Of a DNA stretch of 64,000 nt, positions 9,457 to 18,003 are shown piece by piece. Under the pieces are notes generated by a model, which was given only the letters and a program-made list of their open reading frames with translations, did no database searches and was not told the DNA's origin. Position numbers and translations under genes: made by a program. This DNA is from Limnohabitans sp. Rim8 (GTDB taxonomy: Bacteria > Pseudomonadota > Gammaproteobacteria > Burkholderiales > Burkholderiaceae_C), in NCBI RefSeq assembly GCF_945901735.1, contig NZ_CAMDLM010000003.1, forward strand, positions 62,001 to 126,000. Reading direction: 5' to 3'. Numbering within the stretch: position 1 is the first letter of the stretch; every line of letters starts with the position of its first letter.

Positions 9457-10245
9457 TCAGCTCAGGTGCGTCAGCAAGTGCCGGGTCAGTTCGGCAAAAC
9501 CGGCACCGCGTTCACTGGGGGTGATGTAACGAGGCCGATGCGTCAGTTGGGCTTCAAAGCGGCGGATATTGGCCACACCCACACTGAACGTAAAGTGTTC
9601 GAACATCACTTGGTCATTGGTGGAGTCTCCCACATAAACCCAGCGCGCGGTATCGGCATCCAGTGCCCGTCCCCACAATTGCTGGACGATCCATTGGGCC
9701 CCCGAGAGTTTGTGGTGCTCACCGAACCAGCCGTTGATGTGGATGCTGCTGACGGTGGCGTTCATGCCTTCACTGCGCATGAGTTGCACCGCCTGGGCGA
9801 TGGCTTGCGGCGGCAAATGCGTGAACTCGCTGTGGTCGATCGCTATGTCGGTTTCCCGTCCAGCGCTGTCCTGGGCCAAAGTGGCACCGGGCACCTCGCG
9901 CACGATGCGCGCCGCCACCGCTTGCAAGCGCGTCCGATGGGCTGCCCGCACGGCGGCACTTTGCTGGTAGATGGCCCGGGGCGCGCCGTTGGCTTGGGGT
10001 ATCCAGGCCGCAGCCCCGTTTTCAGCGACCAATGCATCGACCGGCCAGTTTTGGGCAAAGTCCCGGCTCCAACCCATGGGGCGCCCTGTGATGGGGATGA
10101 CCATCAGACCCGCTTGTTTCAGCGCGGCAAGGGCGTGCAAGGCATCGGCCGTGATCGCGCCTTCGGTGGTCAGGGTGTCATCGATGTCGGTGAACACCCC
10201 CAGCCAGGGCCGAGGGGGGCGTGGCCAATCCTTCAGGTCCAGCAT
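9457..10245 (-). CDS. HAD-superfamily (Cof/IIB type) phosphatase
   Basis: A haloacid-dehalogenase-type hydrolase of 262 residues, probably a cytosolic phosphatase. Motif I is FTDIDDTLTTEG, with the nucleophile and acid/base Asp pair, near residue 20. Motif II is ITGRP near residue 55, a motif III Lys lies in HHKLSG, and motif IV is VGDSTND near residue 210. The large insertion between motifs II and III fits a type IIB cap, as in sucrose-phosphate and mannosyl-3-phosphoglycerate phosphatases. ATG 10245 is chosen over the 40-residue upstream extension because it starts 11 bp after the metF stop and removes a low-complexity leader. Co-transcription with metF is likely; the sugar-phosphate substrate is unknown. 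Confidence 0.75.
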   Translation of the reverse strand: MLDLKDWPRPPRPWLGVFTDIDDTLTTEGAITADALHALAALKQAGLMVIPITGRPMGWSRDFAQNWPVDALVAENGAAAWIPQANGAPRAIYQQSAAVRAAHRTRLQAVAARIVREVPGATLAQDSAGRETDIAIDHSEFTHLPPQAIAQAVQLMRSEGMNATVSSIHINGWFGEHHKLSGAQWIVQQLWGRALDADTARWVYVGDSTNDQVMFEHFTFSVGVANIRRFEAQLTHRPRYITPSERGAGFAELTRHLLTHLS

Positions 10246-10256
10246 GCCGCAGCGCG

Positions 10257-11102
10257 TCAGTGGGCCAGTGCCTTCAGGCGCTGGAGCACCGCCAGCGTGG
10301 CCGCACTTTGGTTCATGGTGTAGAAGTGGATGGCGGGCACGCCGCCGTTGATGAGTTGCTCGCACAGGTCAGACACCACGTCCAGGCCGAAGGCCTTGAT
10401 CGAGTCGGTGTCGTCGCCATAGGCTTGCAAGCGCAAACGGATCCAGCGAGGGATCTCGGCTCCGCAGGCGTCAGAAAAGCGCAGCAATTGCGCCGAGCTG
10501 GTGATGGGCATGATGCCCGGCACCACCGGCACATCGACACCCAGTTTGTAGGCGTCGTCCACAAAGCGGAAATACGCATCGCTGTTGTAGAAATATTGCG
10601 TGATGGCCGAGTTGGCGCCGGCCTTCACCTTCGTGGCAAAGGCTTGCAAATCGGCTTCGGGCGATTTGGCTTGCGGGTGAATTTCGGGGTAGGCCGCCAC
10701 CTCGATGTGAAAGTCGTCACCCGTCTCGGCGCGGATGAAGGCGACCAGATCGCTGGCGTAATGGAACTCGCCACCCGCACCGTAGCCGCTGGGTAAGTCG
10801 CCCCGCAAGGCCACCAGGCGCTTGACGCCCATGGCCTTGAGCGTGGCCAACTCGGCGCGTACCGAAGCTTTGGTCGCGCCAATGCACGAGAAGTGCGAGG
10901 CCGCAGGCACGCCCTCGGCCAGGATCGCACCCACGGTGGCAAAAGTGCCCTCTTGTGTGGAGCCCCCAGCGCCGTAGGTCACCGAGCAAAACTCGGGCTG
11001 CAGGCTGTACAGCTGTTCGCGCACGCTGCGCAGTTTGTCTGCGCCTTCGGGTGTTTTGGGCGGGAAAAATTCCAGGCTGATGGGCAGTTTCAAACCAGAC
11101 AT
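10257..11102 (-). CDS. metF: 5,10-methylenetetrahydrofolate reductase
   Basis: A flavoprotein that reduces 5,10-methylene-THF to 5-methyl-THF, the methyl donor for methionine synthesis. The 281-residue product has the typical MetF length. It starts MSGLKLPISLEFFPPKTPEG (the EFFPPK motif carries the catalytic Glu) and contains SVTYGAGG, LRGD and QYFYN-type segments of the TIM barrel. ATG 11102 is chosen; the ORF track extends 54 residues upstream into tlyA, which is shadow sequence. It lies 16 bp after tlyA, in the operon headed by the SAH riboswitch and ahcY, so methyl-group regeneration is linked to SAH removal. Confidence 0.95.
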   Translation of the reverse strand: MSGLKLPISLEFFPPKTPEGADKLRSVREQLYSLQPEFCSVTYGAGGSTQEGTFATVGAILAEGVPAASHFSCIGATKASVRAELATLKAMGVKRLVALRGDLPSGYGAGGEFHYASDLVAFIRAETGDDFHIEVAAYPEIHPQAKSPEADLQAFATKVKAGANSAITQYFYNSDAYFRFVDDAYKLGVDVPVVPGIMPITSSAQLLRFSDACGAEIPRWIRLRLQAYGDDTDSIKAFGLDVVSDLCEQLINGGVPAIHFYTMNQSAATLAVLQRLKALAH

Positions 11103-11118
11103 CACTTCAACTTTCAAT

Positions 11119-11967
11119 TCAGTAGTCGTTGGCCTTGGCATACGCCAAGGCGGCCAGATCGGCCTCGTGGGCTTCGCGCGCTTTTTCGCGCGCGGGTGCC
11201 ACTGCCGCTGGGTCAGGCCAGCAGGCCTGCACAAAAAATTCGTGGTTGCCGTCGCCCCCTTCAATGGGGCTGTCCAGCCACGCGGTGACTTGCATGCCCA
11301 GCTCGGACAAAGCCGTGCGCACGCGCTTTTCGATGAACGGAAAATGGGTGTCGTCTTTGACGATGCCGCCCTTGCCCACCTGTCCTGGCTGCAACTCGAA
11401 CTGCGGCTTGACCAGCATCAGCAACTGTCCTGTGGGTTTGAGCAAATGCACCACGCCCGGCAGAACCAGGGTGAGCGAGATGAACGACACATCGCCCACC
11501 ATCAAGTCAAAGCCCTTCAGCGCATCTGGCACGCGCTCGTCGCCAGGCGCCAGCTCACGGGCGTTCACGCCTTCGATGCAGACCACGCGCTCGTCTTCAC
11601 GGATGCGCGGGTGCACCTGGGCATGGCCCACGTCAATGCCTACCACTTCGGCCGCGCCCTGCTGCAACAAGCAGTCGGTGAAGCCGCCGGTGCTTTGCCC
11701 CACGTCCAGGCAGCGCAGGCCCTGCACTTGCACGCCCGTGGCCTTCAAGGCCCCTTCGAGCTTGAGGCCGCCGCGCGAGACATAGCGCGACTCGGCGTCG
11801 TCCAGCAACTCCAGGGCCGCGCCATCGGGCACCTCGTCGCGGTTTTTAACGATGGCACGCCAACTTCCGTCGGGCAACTGCCACTTCACGCCCCCAGCAA
11901 TCAGTCGTTGAGCTTGAGAACGGGAAGCGGCCAAGCCGCGCTCCACGAGGAGTTGGTCAATGCGCAT
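11119..11967 (-). CDS. tlyA: TlyA-family rRNA 2'-O-methyltransferase
   Basis: A 282-residue member of the TlyA/hemolysin A family, which methylates ribose 2'-OH groups in 16S and/or 23S rRNA. An N-terminal S4 RNA-binding domain (MRIDQLLVERGLAASRSQAQRLI, residues 1-60) is followed by a Rossmann methyltransferase domain with the SAM motif LDVGQSTGGFTD (about residue 85) and catalytic K-D-K-E type positions (GDVSFISL, MLVKPQFE). ATG 11967 is chosen because the S4 domain begins there. It lies 10 bp downstream of ahcY and 16 bp upstream of metF, so this SAM-consuming enzyme sits inside the SAM-recycling operon. The TlyA name follows the family and the exact rRNA target is inferred. Confidence 0.88.
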   Translation of the reverse strand: MRIDQLLVERGLAASRSQAQRLIAGGVKWQLPDGSWRAIVKNRDEVPDGAALELLDDAESRYVSRGGLKLEGALKATGVQVQGLRCLDVGQSTGGFTDCLLQQGAAEVVGIDVGHAQVHPRIREDERVVCIEGVNARELAPGDERVPDALKGFDLMVGDVSFISLTLVLPGVVHLLKPTGQLLMLVKPQFELQPGQVGKGGIVKDDTHFPFIEKRVRTALSELGMQVTAWLDSPIEGGDGNHEFFVQACWPDPAAVAPAREKAREAHEADLAALAYAKANDY

Positions 11968-11977
11968 GCGTTGGGTT

Positions 11978-13411
11978 TCAATAGCGGTAAGTGTCGGCTT
12001 TGTAAGGACCGTTCTTGGACACACCGATATAAGCGGCTTGCTCCTCGCTGAGTTCGGAGAGCATCGCGCCGACCTTTTTCAGGTGCAGGCGGGCCACTTT
12101 TTCATCGAGGTGCTTGGGCAGCACATAGACCTTGCCGTTGTCATACTGGTCTTGCTTGGTGAACAGTTCGATCTGGGCGATGGTCTGATTGGCAAACGAA
12201 GAAGACATCACAAAGCTGGGGTGGCCGGTGGCGCAACCCAGGTTCACCAAGCGGCCCTTGGCCAACAGGGTGATCTTCTTGCCATCAGGAAAGATGACGT
12301 GGTCGACTTGTGGCTTGATCTCGTCCCACTGCAGCTTTTCCAAGGACACGACATCGATTTCGTTGTCAAAATGACCGATGTTGCAGACGATGGCTTCGTC
12401 TTTCATGGCGGCCATGTGCTCGTAGCGGATCACGTTCTTGTTGCCGGTGGCCGAGACGAAGATGTCGCACTTGTCGGCGGCGTATTCCATGGTCACGACC
12501 TTAAAACCTTCCATCGCCGCTTGCAGGGCGTTGATCGGGTCGATCTCCGTCACCCAGACTTGGGCGCTCAAGGCGCGCAAGGCTTGGGCCGAGCCCTTGC
12601 CCACATCGCCATAACCGGCGACCACGGCCACTTTGCCGGCGATCATCACGTCGGTGGCGCGCTTGATCGAATCGACCAAAGATTCGCGGCAGCCGTACAG
12701 GTTGTCGAACTTGCTCTTGGTCACCGAGTCGTTCACGTTGATGGCGCGGAACATCAGGTTGCCTTTGGCGGCCATCTCGTTCAAGCGCAACACGCCAGTG
12801 GTGGTCTCTTCGGTCACACCGATGATGTGCGCACCTTTGCGGCTGTACCAAGTGGGGTCCACGGCCAACTTGGCCTTGATGGCGTTGAACAGACAAGTCT
12901 CTTCTTCGCTGGTGGGGTTGGCGATCAAAGACGCGTCGGTTTCGGCGCGCTTGCCCAAGTGCATCAGCAAGGTGGCATCGCCGCCGTCGTCCAAGATCAT
13001 GTTCGGGCCTTCGCCTTCGGTGCCTGCGGCGCCGAAGTCAAAAATGCGGTGGGTGTAGTCCCAGTAGTCGGCCAAGGTCTCGCCCTTGATGGCAAACACC
13101 GGCGTGCCCTTGGCGGCAATGGCGGCGGCGGCGTGGTCTTGGGTCGAGAAGATGTTGCATGAGGCCCAACGCACGTCGGCGCCCAGGGCTTGCAAGGTCT
13201 CGATCAGCACAGCCGTCTGGATGGTCATGTGCAGCGAACCGGTGATGCGTGCGCCCTTCAGCGGCTGGGCCTTGTTGAATTCTTCGCGGATGGCCATCAG
13301 ACCAGGCATTTCGGTCTCGGCGATTTTGATTTCTTTGCGGCCCCAGTCGGCCAGGCCGATGTCGGCGATCACGCAGTCGGCGTTGAGGGTGGAAGGCATA
13401 CGTGCATTCAT
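11978..13411 (-). CDS. ahcY: S-adenosylhomocysteine hydrolase
   Basis: An NAD-dependent cytosolic enzyme that splits S-adenosylhomocysteine into adenosine and homocysteine, relieving product inhibition of methyltransferases. The 477 residues match full-length bacterial AhcY. Visible features are [18 protein letters not shown] near the N-terminus, the [15 protein letters not shown] region, the NAD-binding [10 protein letters not shown] (about residue 270) and the C-terminal KADTYRY. The ATG at 13411 is preceded by GGAG; a second in-frame ATG lies at 13399. It is the first gene of an operon with tlyA, metF and a HAD phosphatase. An SAH riboswitch lies in its leader, so expression should rise when SAH accumulates. 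Confidence 0.97.
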   Translation of the reverse strand: MNARMPSTLNADCVIADIGLADWGRKEIKIAETEMPGLMAIREEFNKAQPLKGARITGSLHMTIQTAVLIETLQALGADVRWASCNIFSTQDHAAAAIAAKGTPVFAIKGETLADYWDYTHRIFDFGAAGTEGEGPNMILDDGGDATLLMHLGKRAETDASLIANPTSEEETCLFNAIKAKLAVDPTWYSRKGAHIIGVTEETTTGVLRLNEMAAKGNLMFRAINVNDSVTKSKFDNLYGCRESLVDSIKRATDVMIAGKVAVVAGYGDVGKGSAQALRALSAQVWVTEIDPINALQAAMEGFKVVTMEYAADKCDIFVSATGNKNVIRYEHMAAMKDEAIVCNIGHFDNEIDVVSLEKLQWDEIKPQVDHVIFPDGKKITLLAKGRLVNLGCATGHPSFVMSSSFANQTIAQIELFTKQDQYDNGKVYVLPKHLDEKVARLHLKKVGAMLSELSEEQAAYIGVSKNGPYKADTYRY

Positions 13412-13497
13412 GAGAAAAGCTCCAAGTCATGTGAATGAACCACACGCATGGGAAAAGCACTGATGGGGAAAAACAGGCTCACCGCACGTCGTGTGGA

Positions 13498-13587
13498 TGA
13501 GCGTCGTTGCTGTTGAAGTTTTCCGAGCCTCACGCCCCGCTGCCGACTTGTTTGGCAAGTCAGGGGGCGCTGCAACGCTCCTCGGAA
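13498..13587 (-). promoter_or_regulatory. SAH riboswitch upstream of ahcY
   Basis: The minus-strand leader reads CCGAGGAGCGUUGCAGC, then a P2 hairpin (GCGCCCC ... GGGGCGU), then GAGGCUCGG, and ends AACGACGCUCA. This is the published SAH riboswitch consensus: P1 pairs CCGAG with CUCGG, and GAGCG near the 5' end pairs with CGCUC at the 3' end. An extra small hairpin (GACUUG ... CAAGUC) caps P2. It starts a few bases after a -10-like TAGAAT and ends 86 nt before the ahcY start. The known class turns genes on when SAH binds and occurs mainly upstream of ahcY in beta-proteobacteria. Confidence 0.95.
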
Positions 13588-13593
13588 GTGCGC

Positions 13594-13599
13594 ATTCTA
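13594..13599 (-). promoter_or_regulatory. Probable -10 box of the ahcY operon
   Basis: TAGAAT on the minus strand lies 6-7 nt upstream of the first conserved base of the SAH riboswitch, where a transcription start would be expected. No good -35 hexamer is visible at 16-18 bp (GACTTG is the best), so this is a weak or activator-dependent match. Confidence 0.5.
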
Positions 13600-13649
13600 A
13601 CGCAGTTGGCTTGGCCCAAGTCGCCAACGGGGCATTGTGCAGGCGAATG

Positions 13650-14351
13650 TCAAGTGCAAAGGGCCAAAACCGCCAAGGGGGCTGTTTCGGCGCGCAACAC
13701 GCGCGGCCCCAGCGAAACCGGTGCGAAACCTGCGGCCAATGCGGCGCTTTCTTCGGCAGGGCTCAGACCGCCTTCGGGGCCGCTCAACACGGTCACTGGC
13801 GCTGGGCTGGCTTGGCGGGGTACAGGCTGCGTGCCCTCAGACAAGGACAAGACCCAGCGCTCGCCAGGTGTGGACTTTTTTAGCCATTCGGTCAGTGTCA
13901 CGGCCGGGTGGATCGGGGGCACGCGGTTGCGCCCAGACTGCTCGGCCGCGGCCACCGCCACGCCTTGCCAATGCGCCAGTTTTTTCTCGGCCCGCTCGCC
14001 TTTGAGCTTGAGCACGCTGCGCTCGGCCACCAGCGGGGTGATGCTGGCCACACCCAGTTCAGTGGCTTTTTCGACCAGCCAGTCCATGCGCTCGTTGGCC
14101 GTGATGCCCGCCAGCAAGTGCACCGCACGGTGGGCTTCGCGCTCGATGGCGTGGTGCGCACCCACGTTGACCTCGACATCGCTGCGGCCCATGCGGGTCA
14201 CGGTGGCTTCAAACTCGCCACCTTCGCCGTTGAACAAGGTGATGGCATCGCCCGGCTGCAGGCGCAGCACCTGCACATGGCGTGCAGCGCCCGGTGGCAG
14301 ACTCAGGGCCAAGCCGGTGGCCAAGGGGGAGGGGCAATAAAAGCGGGGCAT
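13650..14351 (-). CDS. rsmE: 16S rRNA m3U1498 methyltransferase
   Basis: A SPOUT-class methyltransferase of 233 residues, expected to methylate N3 of U1498 in 16S rRNA. The N-terminal PUA-like part starts MPRFYCPSPL and includes HVQVLRLQPGD. The central NERMDWLVEKATELGV and the C-terminal knot segment VLSGPEGGLSPAEE, then SLGPRVLRAETA, are RsmE signatures. The start at ATG 14351 lies 2 bp after the stop of the upstream amgK-like gene; the longer ORF in the track is shadow. It ends 62 bp before the riboswitch of ahcY, and the ahcY promoter lies in that gap. Confidence 0.93.
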   Translation of the reverse strand: MPRFYCPSPLATGLALSLPPGAARHVQVLRLQPGDAITLFNGEGGEFEATVTRMGRSDVEVNVGAHHAIEREAHRAVHLLAGITANERMDWLVEKATELGVASITPLVAERSVLKLKGERAEKKLAHWQGVAVAAAEQSGRNRVPPIHPAVTLTEWLKKSTPGERWVLSLSEGTQPVPRQASPAPVTVLSGPEGGLSPAEESAALAAGFAPVSLGPRVLRAETAPLAVLALCT

Positions 14352-14353
14352 GC

Positions 14354-15466
14354 TCACATGCGCCCGTAAGCAAAACCCACTTGTGGGGTGGTGCCCTCGA
14401 TGTCGTCGATCAGTTTGAGCAGTGGGCCCAGTTCGCGGTAGCGGTCGCAGGTGGTGCGGATGTAATGCAGAAAACGCGGTGCATCGGCCAGGTATTTGGG
14501 CTTGCCGTCGCGCAGCGTCAGGCGGGCAAAAATACCGGCTACTTTCAGGTGGCGCTGCAGCCCCATCCATTCGACAGCGCGGTAAAAAGCGCCAAAGTCG
14601 CTGTGCCAGTCCTCAAAGTCCATCAGCCCAGCTTTGCGGGCTTTTTCCCAATAACGGATGGTGATGTCCAGTACAAAGTCCTCGTCCCACGTCAGGAACG
14701 CGTCGCGCATCAGGCTGGCGATGTCGTAGCTGATGGGGCCATAGACCGCGTCCTGGAAGTCGAGCACACCGAGCTGCTCATTTTGAAATGGCATCATCAG
14801 GTTGCGGGGCATGAAGTCGCGGTGGACATACACGCTGGGCGCGGCCAGGTTGCGCTGCACGATGAGGGCGAAGGCATGGTCCAACACGTCGCGGTTTTTG
14901 CCTTCGAGTTGCACCCCCCTGTGCTGGGCCAAATACCAGTCCGGAAACAGGCTCAGTTCCCGGTGCAGCAGGGCGGCGTCATAAGGCGGCAGCACACCGG
15001 GGCGCGAAGCCAGTTGCCACTGCACCAGCACGTCCACGGCCTGCATGTACAGGCCGTGGTTGGCCTGTGGGCGCTCGGGGTCGATGGCCGACATCAGGGT
15101 GGCGTCACCCAGATCACTCAGCAGCATGAAGCCGTGGGCCGGGTCCCAGTTCAGCACTTCGGGGGCCTGCAGACCGGCGTCTTGCATCAAGGCGGCGATG
15201 CGCACGAAGGGCTCTGAATTTTCCCTGTCGGGCGGGGCGTCCATGACGATGCGGCTGCCGCCCTGGTGCCTGTCCACCCGCAGGTAGCGGCGAAAGCTGG
15301 CGTCGGCCGAGGCCACGCGCAAACTGGCGGGCAAAAGGCCATGAGCGCTGGCCAAACCGGACAACCAGCGGTCAAAAACCACGTGCCGGGCCGGATCGGT
15401 CCAGATGACGCTGTCGGCTTGGCTTGGGTTGGGGGCTGAAGTGGGGGGCTGGGTGAGGTGGCTCAT
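14354..15466 (-). CDS. amgK: Anomeric MurNAc/GlcNAc kinase-like aminoglycoside phosphotransferase
   Basis: A 370-residue APH-fold kinase. The catalytic loop is VYVHRDFMPRNLM and the metal-binding motif LGVLDFQDAVYGPISYD (about residues 220-255). These match AmgK, which phosphorylates MurNAc or GlcNAc at C1 for cell-wall recycling. In pseudomonads amgK and murU are adjacent and divergent from lptD. Here the gene is also divergent from lptD (about 53 bp apart), which supports the call, but the murU-like gene is 11 kb away. The start at 15466 has GGGA 6 nt upstream; ATG 15478 is an alternative. rsmE follows after 2 bp, so the two are probably co-transcribed. Confidence 0.78.
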   Translation of the reverse strand: MSHLTQPPTSAPNPSQADSVIWTDPARHVVFDRWLSGLASAHGLLPASLRVASADASFRRYLRVDRHQGGSRIVMDAPPDRENSEPFVRIAALMQDAGLQAPEVLNWDPAHGFMLLSDLGDATLMSAIDPERPQANHGLYMQAVDVLVQWQLASRPGVLPPYDAALLHRELSLFPDWYLAQHRGVQLEGKNRDVLDHAFALIVQRNLAAPSVYVHRDFMPRNLMMPFQNEQLGVLDFQDAVYGPISYDIASLMRDAFLTWDEDFVLDITIRYWEKARKAGLMDFEDWHSDFGAFYRAVEWMGLQRHLKVAGIFARLTLRDGKPKYLADAPRFLHYIRTTCDRYRELGPLLKLIDDIEGTTPQVGFAYGRM

Positions 15467-15519
15467 GGATAATCCCATTTTACAAAGCCCGCAACAAGCG
15501 CTTTGCCTGTACCACTCGC

Positions 15520-18003
15520 GTGTCCAAACTCTGCCCCATCCTCGTGCCCCTTTTCCCTGTCCTTTGTTTGCAGCCGCTGGTGGCCCATCTCCCTTTGCGG
15601 TCTGTGGCGTGGGCGGTGCTGTTCGTGGTGCAAAGTGTCACGCTGGCTGGGGCGCAGGCCCAATCGCAGACCCAAACGCCGGGGGGAGCCGCAACGGCGC
15701 CCGCAGGCCTGGTCTTGCGCAGCAGCCCCCTGCTGGAAGAAGCCATTTCGCAGCGCCAGGAGCAAGAGGGGGCGATGTACCTGCAAGGCCAGCGCCTGCG
15801 TGTGAGGCCTGATTTGGACATGGTGATCGAGGGCGAGGCCAGCATCCGCAAGCCGGGTGTGAGCATTCAGGCAGGGCAACTGTCCTATGACCAAAGCCAT
15901 GACGTGGTCGAGGCCACAGGCCAGGTGCGCTTGAGCCGACCGGGCAGTTTGTTGACCGGCCCCAAGCTCACACTGCAGGTTGACAGTTTCCAAGGCAAGC
16001 TGACGCAGCCCACTTTTGAACTTTACAAAAGCGGTGCCTACGGTCAGGCGGCGCAGATCGAGTTTGTCGATGAGCGGCGCGCCACCGTGCGCGAAGCCAG
16101 TTACACCACCTGCAGGCGCACGCCCGGGCCTGAATGGTTGCCTGCATGGGTGCTCAAGGCCACCCGCTTGAACCTGGACGAAGAAGAGTCCACCGTGCAG
16201 GCTGAAGGGGTGCTGTTGCGCTTTCAAGACTTTCCAGTGCTGGCCATTCCTGCCGTCACCTTCCCGATGACCAGCGAGCGCAAGTCGGGCCTGTTGCCGC
16301 CCGTGATGGGCATCACCAGCACCAACGGGGTGGAGCTGGCCCAGCCCTACTACTTCGACATCGCACCCAACCGCGACGCCAACGTCACCACCCACCTCAT
16401 GAGCAAGCGTGGCGTGGCGGTGGACACTGAATTCCGTTACCTGGAGCCCGACTACAGTGGCCTGGCCCGGCTGAACCTGATGCCCAAGGACAGCCTGCGC
16501 AACCAAGCCCGCTGGGGCTGGTCCAGCCAGCACAACGGCAGTCTGGATACAGGGCTGGACAGCGTGGGGCGCATCGGTTTGGGCCTGAACCTGAACCGGG
16601 TCAGCGACGACAACTATTGGCGAGATTTTCCGCGCTCTGGCCTGGTCTTGACCCAGCGCCTTTTGCCATCCACAGGGGTCTTGAGCTGGGGCCGTGGCGA
16701 CCTGAGCATGAGCGCGCAGGTTCAGCGCTGGCAAACCCTGCAAGACTTCAACGCCCCCATCACCCCGCCTTATGACCGTGCGCCCCAAATCGGGCTCCGC
16801 TATGGACAGTGGCAAGCCGATGGCCTGGACTGGTCTGTGCAGGCCGAGACCACCCGCTTTGAGGCCAGCTACGACCGCATCCCTTTGGCCAGCAATGCGG
16901 TGCGACCCGTGTCTCGCAATGGCGAGCGCAGCTTTGTGCTGGCGCAAGTCAGCCGCCCCTGGATCCGCCCTTGGGGCTTCGTCACGCCCAAACTGCAATT
17001 GCATGCCACCCGTTACCAACTTGACCAAGCACTCGATTCGGGGGGGCGTTCTGCGAACCGGGTGTTGCCCACCCTCTCATTGGATTCGGGCCTGGTGTAC
17101 GAGCGCGAGACCCAGTGGTTTGGCCGGGGCGTGACGCAAACGCTGGAGCCACGCGCTTTTTATGCGCGCACGCCGTTTCGGGACCAAAGCCTTTTGCCGG
17201 TGTACGACACGGGCGCAACCGATTTCAATTTGTCGACCATTTACAGCGAAAACGCCTACGTGGGCCACGACCGTTTGGTGGACAACGACGCCTTGACCCT
17301 GGGTGTCACCAGTCGTTTTTTTGATGCCGACAACGGGGCTGAGATGTTGCGTGTGGGCATGGCCCAGCGCATCCGTTTTTCTGACCAACAAGTGGTGCTG
17401 CCCGGCCAGTCCGCTGCGGCTGCGGGTCTGAGTGATTTGTTGTTGGGCGCTGGCGTGCGCTGGGATGACCGTTGGGCGCTCGATGCCACAGTGCAGGTCA
17501 ATAACCAGACTGACCGCGCCAGCCGCAGTACCTTGCAAGCCCGCTACAGTCCCAGCCCTTACCGGGTGCTGAATGCGGCTTACCGTCTGAATCAGGGCGT
17601 GAGTGAGCAGATCGACATGGGCTGGCAATGGCCACTGAGCGACTTGCTGGGCCGGCGCGATGCGGCTGCGGAAAGTGCCTGGAGCCGAACACCCGGCCAG
17701 GGTCTGGGCCCGGACCGGTGGTACAGCGTGGGCCGCCTGAACTTTAGCTTGACCGAAGGCCGCATGGTCGACAGCCTTCTGGGTCTGGAATACGATGGCG
17801 GCTGCTGGATTGGGCGCATCGCTTTCGAGCGCATCCAGAGCACGGTGAGCACCGCGACCAGCCGTTTGCTGTTCCAGCTTGAATTCATTGGTCTGGCCCG
17901 TGTCGGGGCCAGCCCACTCAATGCCCTGCGCAACAACATCCCCCGTTACCAAAACTTGCGAGACTCCACCGTTGAACCAAGCCGTTTCCAGCACTATGAA
18001 TAA
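15520..18003 (+). CDS. lptD: LPS-assembly outer-membrane protein LptD
   Basis: An outer-membrane beta-barrel of 827 residues that, with LptE, inserts lipopolysaccharide into the outer leaflet. An N-terminal signal region ends near AGAQA. The OstA/LptA-like periplasmic domain (about residues 85-190: RLRVRPDLDMVIEGEASI, GQVRLSRPG) precedes the barrel, which includes FPMTSERKSGLLPPVMG and YYFDIAPNRDA. Outside the leader there is one Cys at about residue 198 (TTCRR) and one at about 762 (GGCWIG), enough for a single disulfide where E. coli LptD has two Cys pairs. The start is GTG at 15520, with no nearby ATG. surA overlaps the 3' end by 8 bp. Confidence 0.95.
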   Translation: MSKLCPILVPLFPVLCLQPLVAHLPLRSVAWAVLFVVQSVTLAGAQAQSQTQTPGGAATAPAGLVLRSSPLLEEAISQRQEQEGAMYLQGQRLRVRPDLDMVIEGEASIRKPGVSIQAGQLSYDQSHDVVEATGQVRLSRPGSLLTGPKLTLQVDSFQGKLTQPTFELYKSGAYGQAAQIEFVDERRATVREASYTTCRRTPGPEWLPAWVLKATRLNLDEEESTVQAEGVLLRFQDFPVLAIPAVTFPMTSERKSGLLPPVMGITSTNGVELAQPYYFDIAPNRDANVTTHLMSKRGVAVDTEFRYLEPDYSGLARLNLMPKDSLRNQARWGWSSQHNGSLDTGLDSVGRIGLGLNLNRVSDDNYWRDFPRSGLVLTQRLLPSTGVLSWGRGDLSMSAQVQRWQTLQDFNAPITPPYDRAPQIGLRYGQWQADGLDWSVQAETTRFEASYDRIPLASNAVRPVSRNGERSFVLAQVSRPWIRPWGFVTPKLQLHATRYQLDQALDSGGRSANRVLPTLSLDSGLVYERETQWFGRGVTQTLEPRAFYARTPFRDQSLLPVYDTGATDFNLSTIYSENAYVGHDRLVDNDALTLGVTSRFFDADNGAEMLRVGMAQRIRFSDQQVVLPGQSAAAAGLSDLLLGAGVRWDDRWALDATVQVNNQTDRASRSTLQARYSPSPYRVLNAAYRLNQGVSEQIDMGWQWPLSDLLGRRDAAAESAWSRTPGQGLGPDRWYSVGRLNFSLTEGRMVDSLLGLEYDGGCWIGRIAFERIQSTVSTATSRLLFQLEFIGLARVGASPLNALRNNIPRYQNLRDSTVEPSRFQHYE

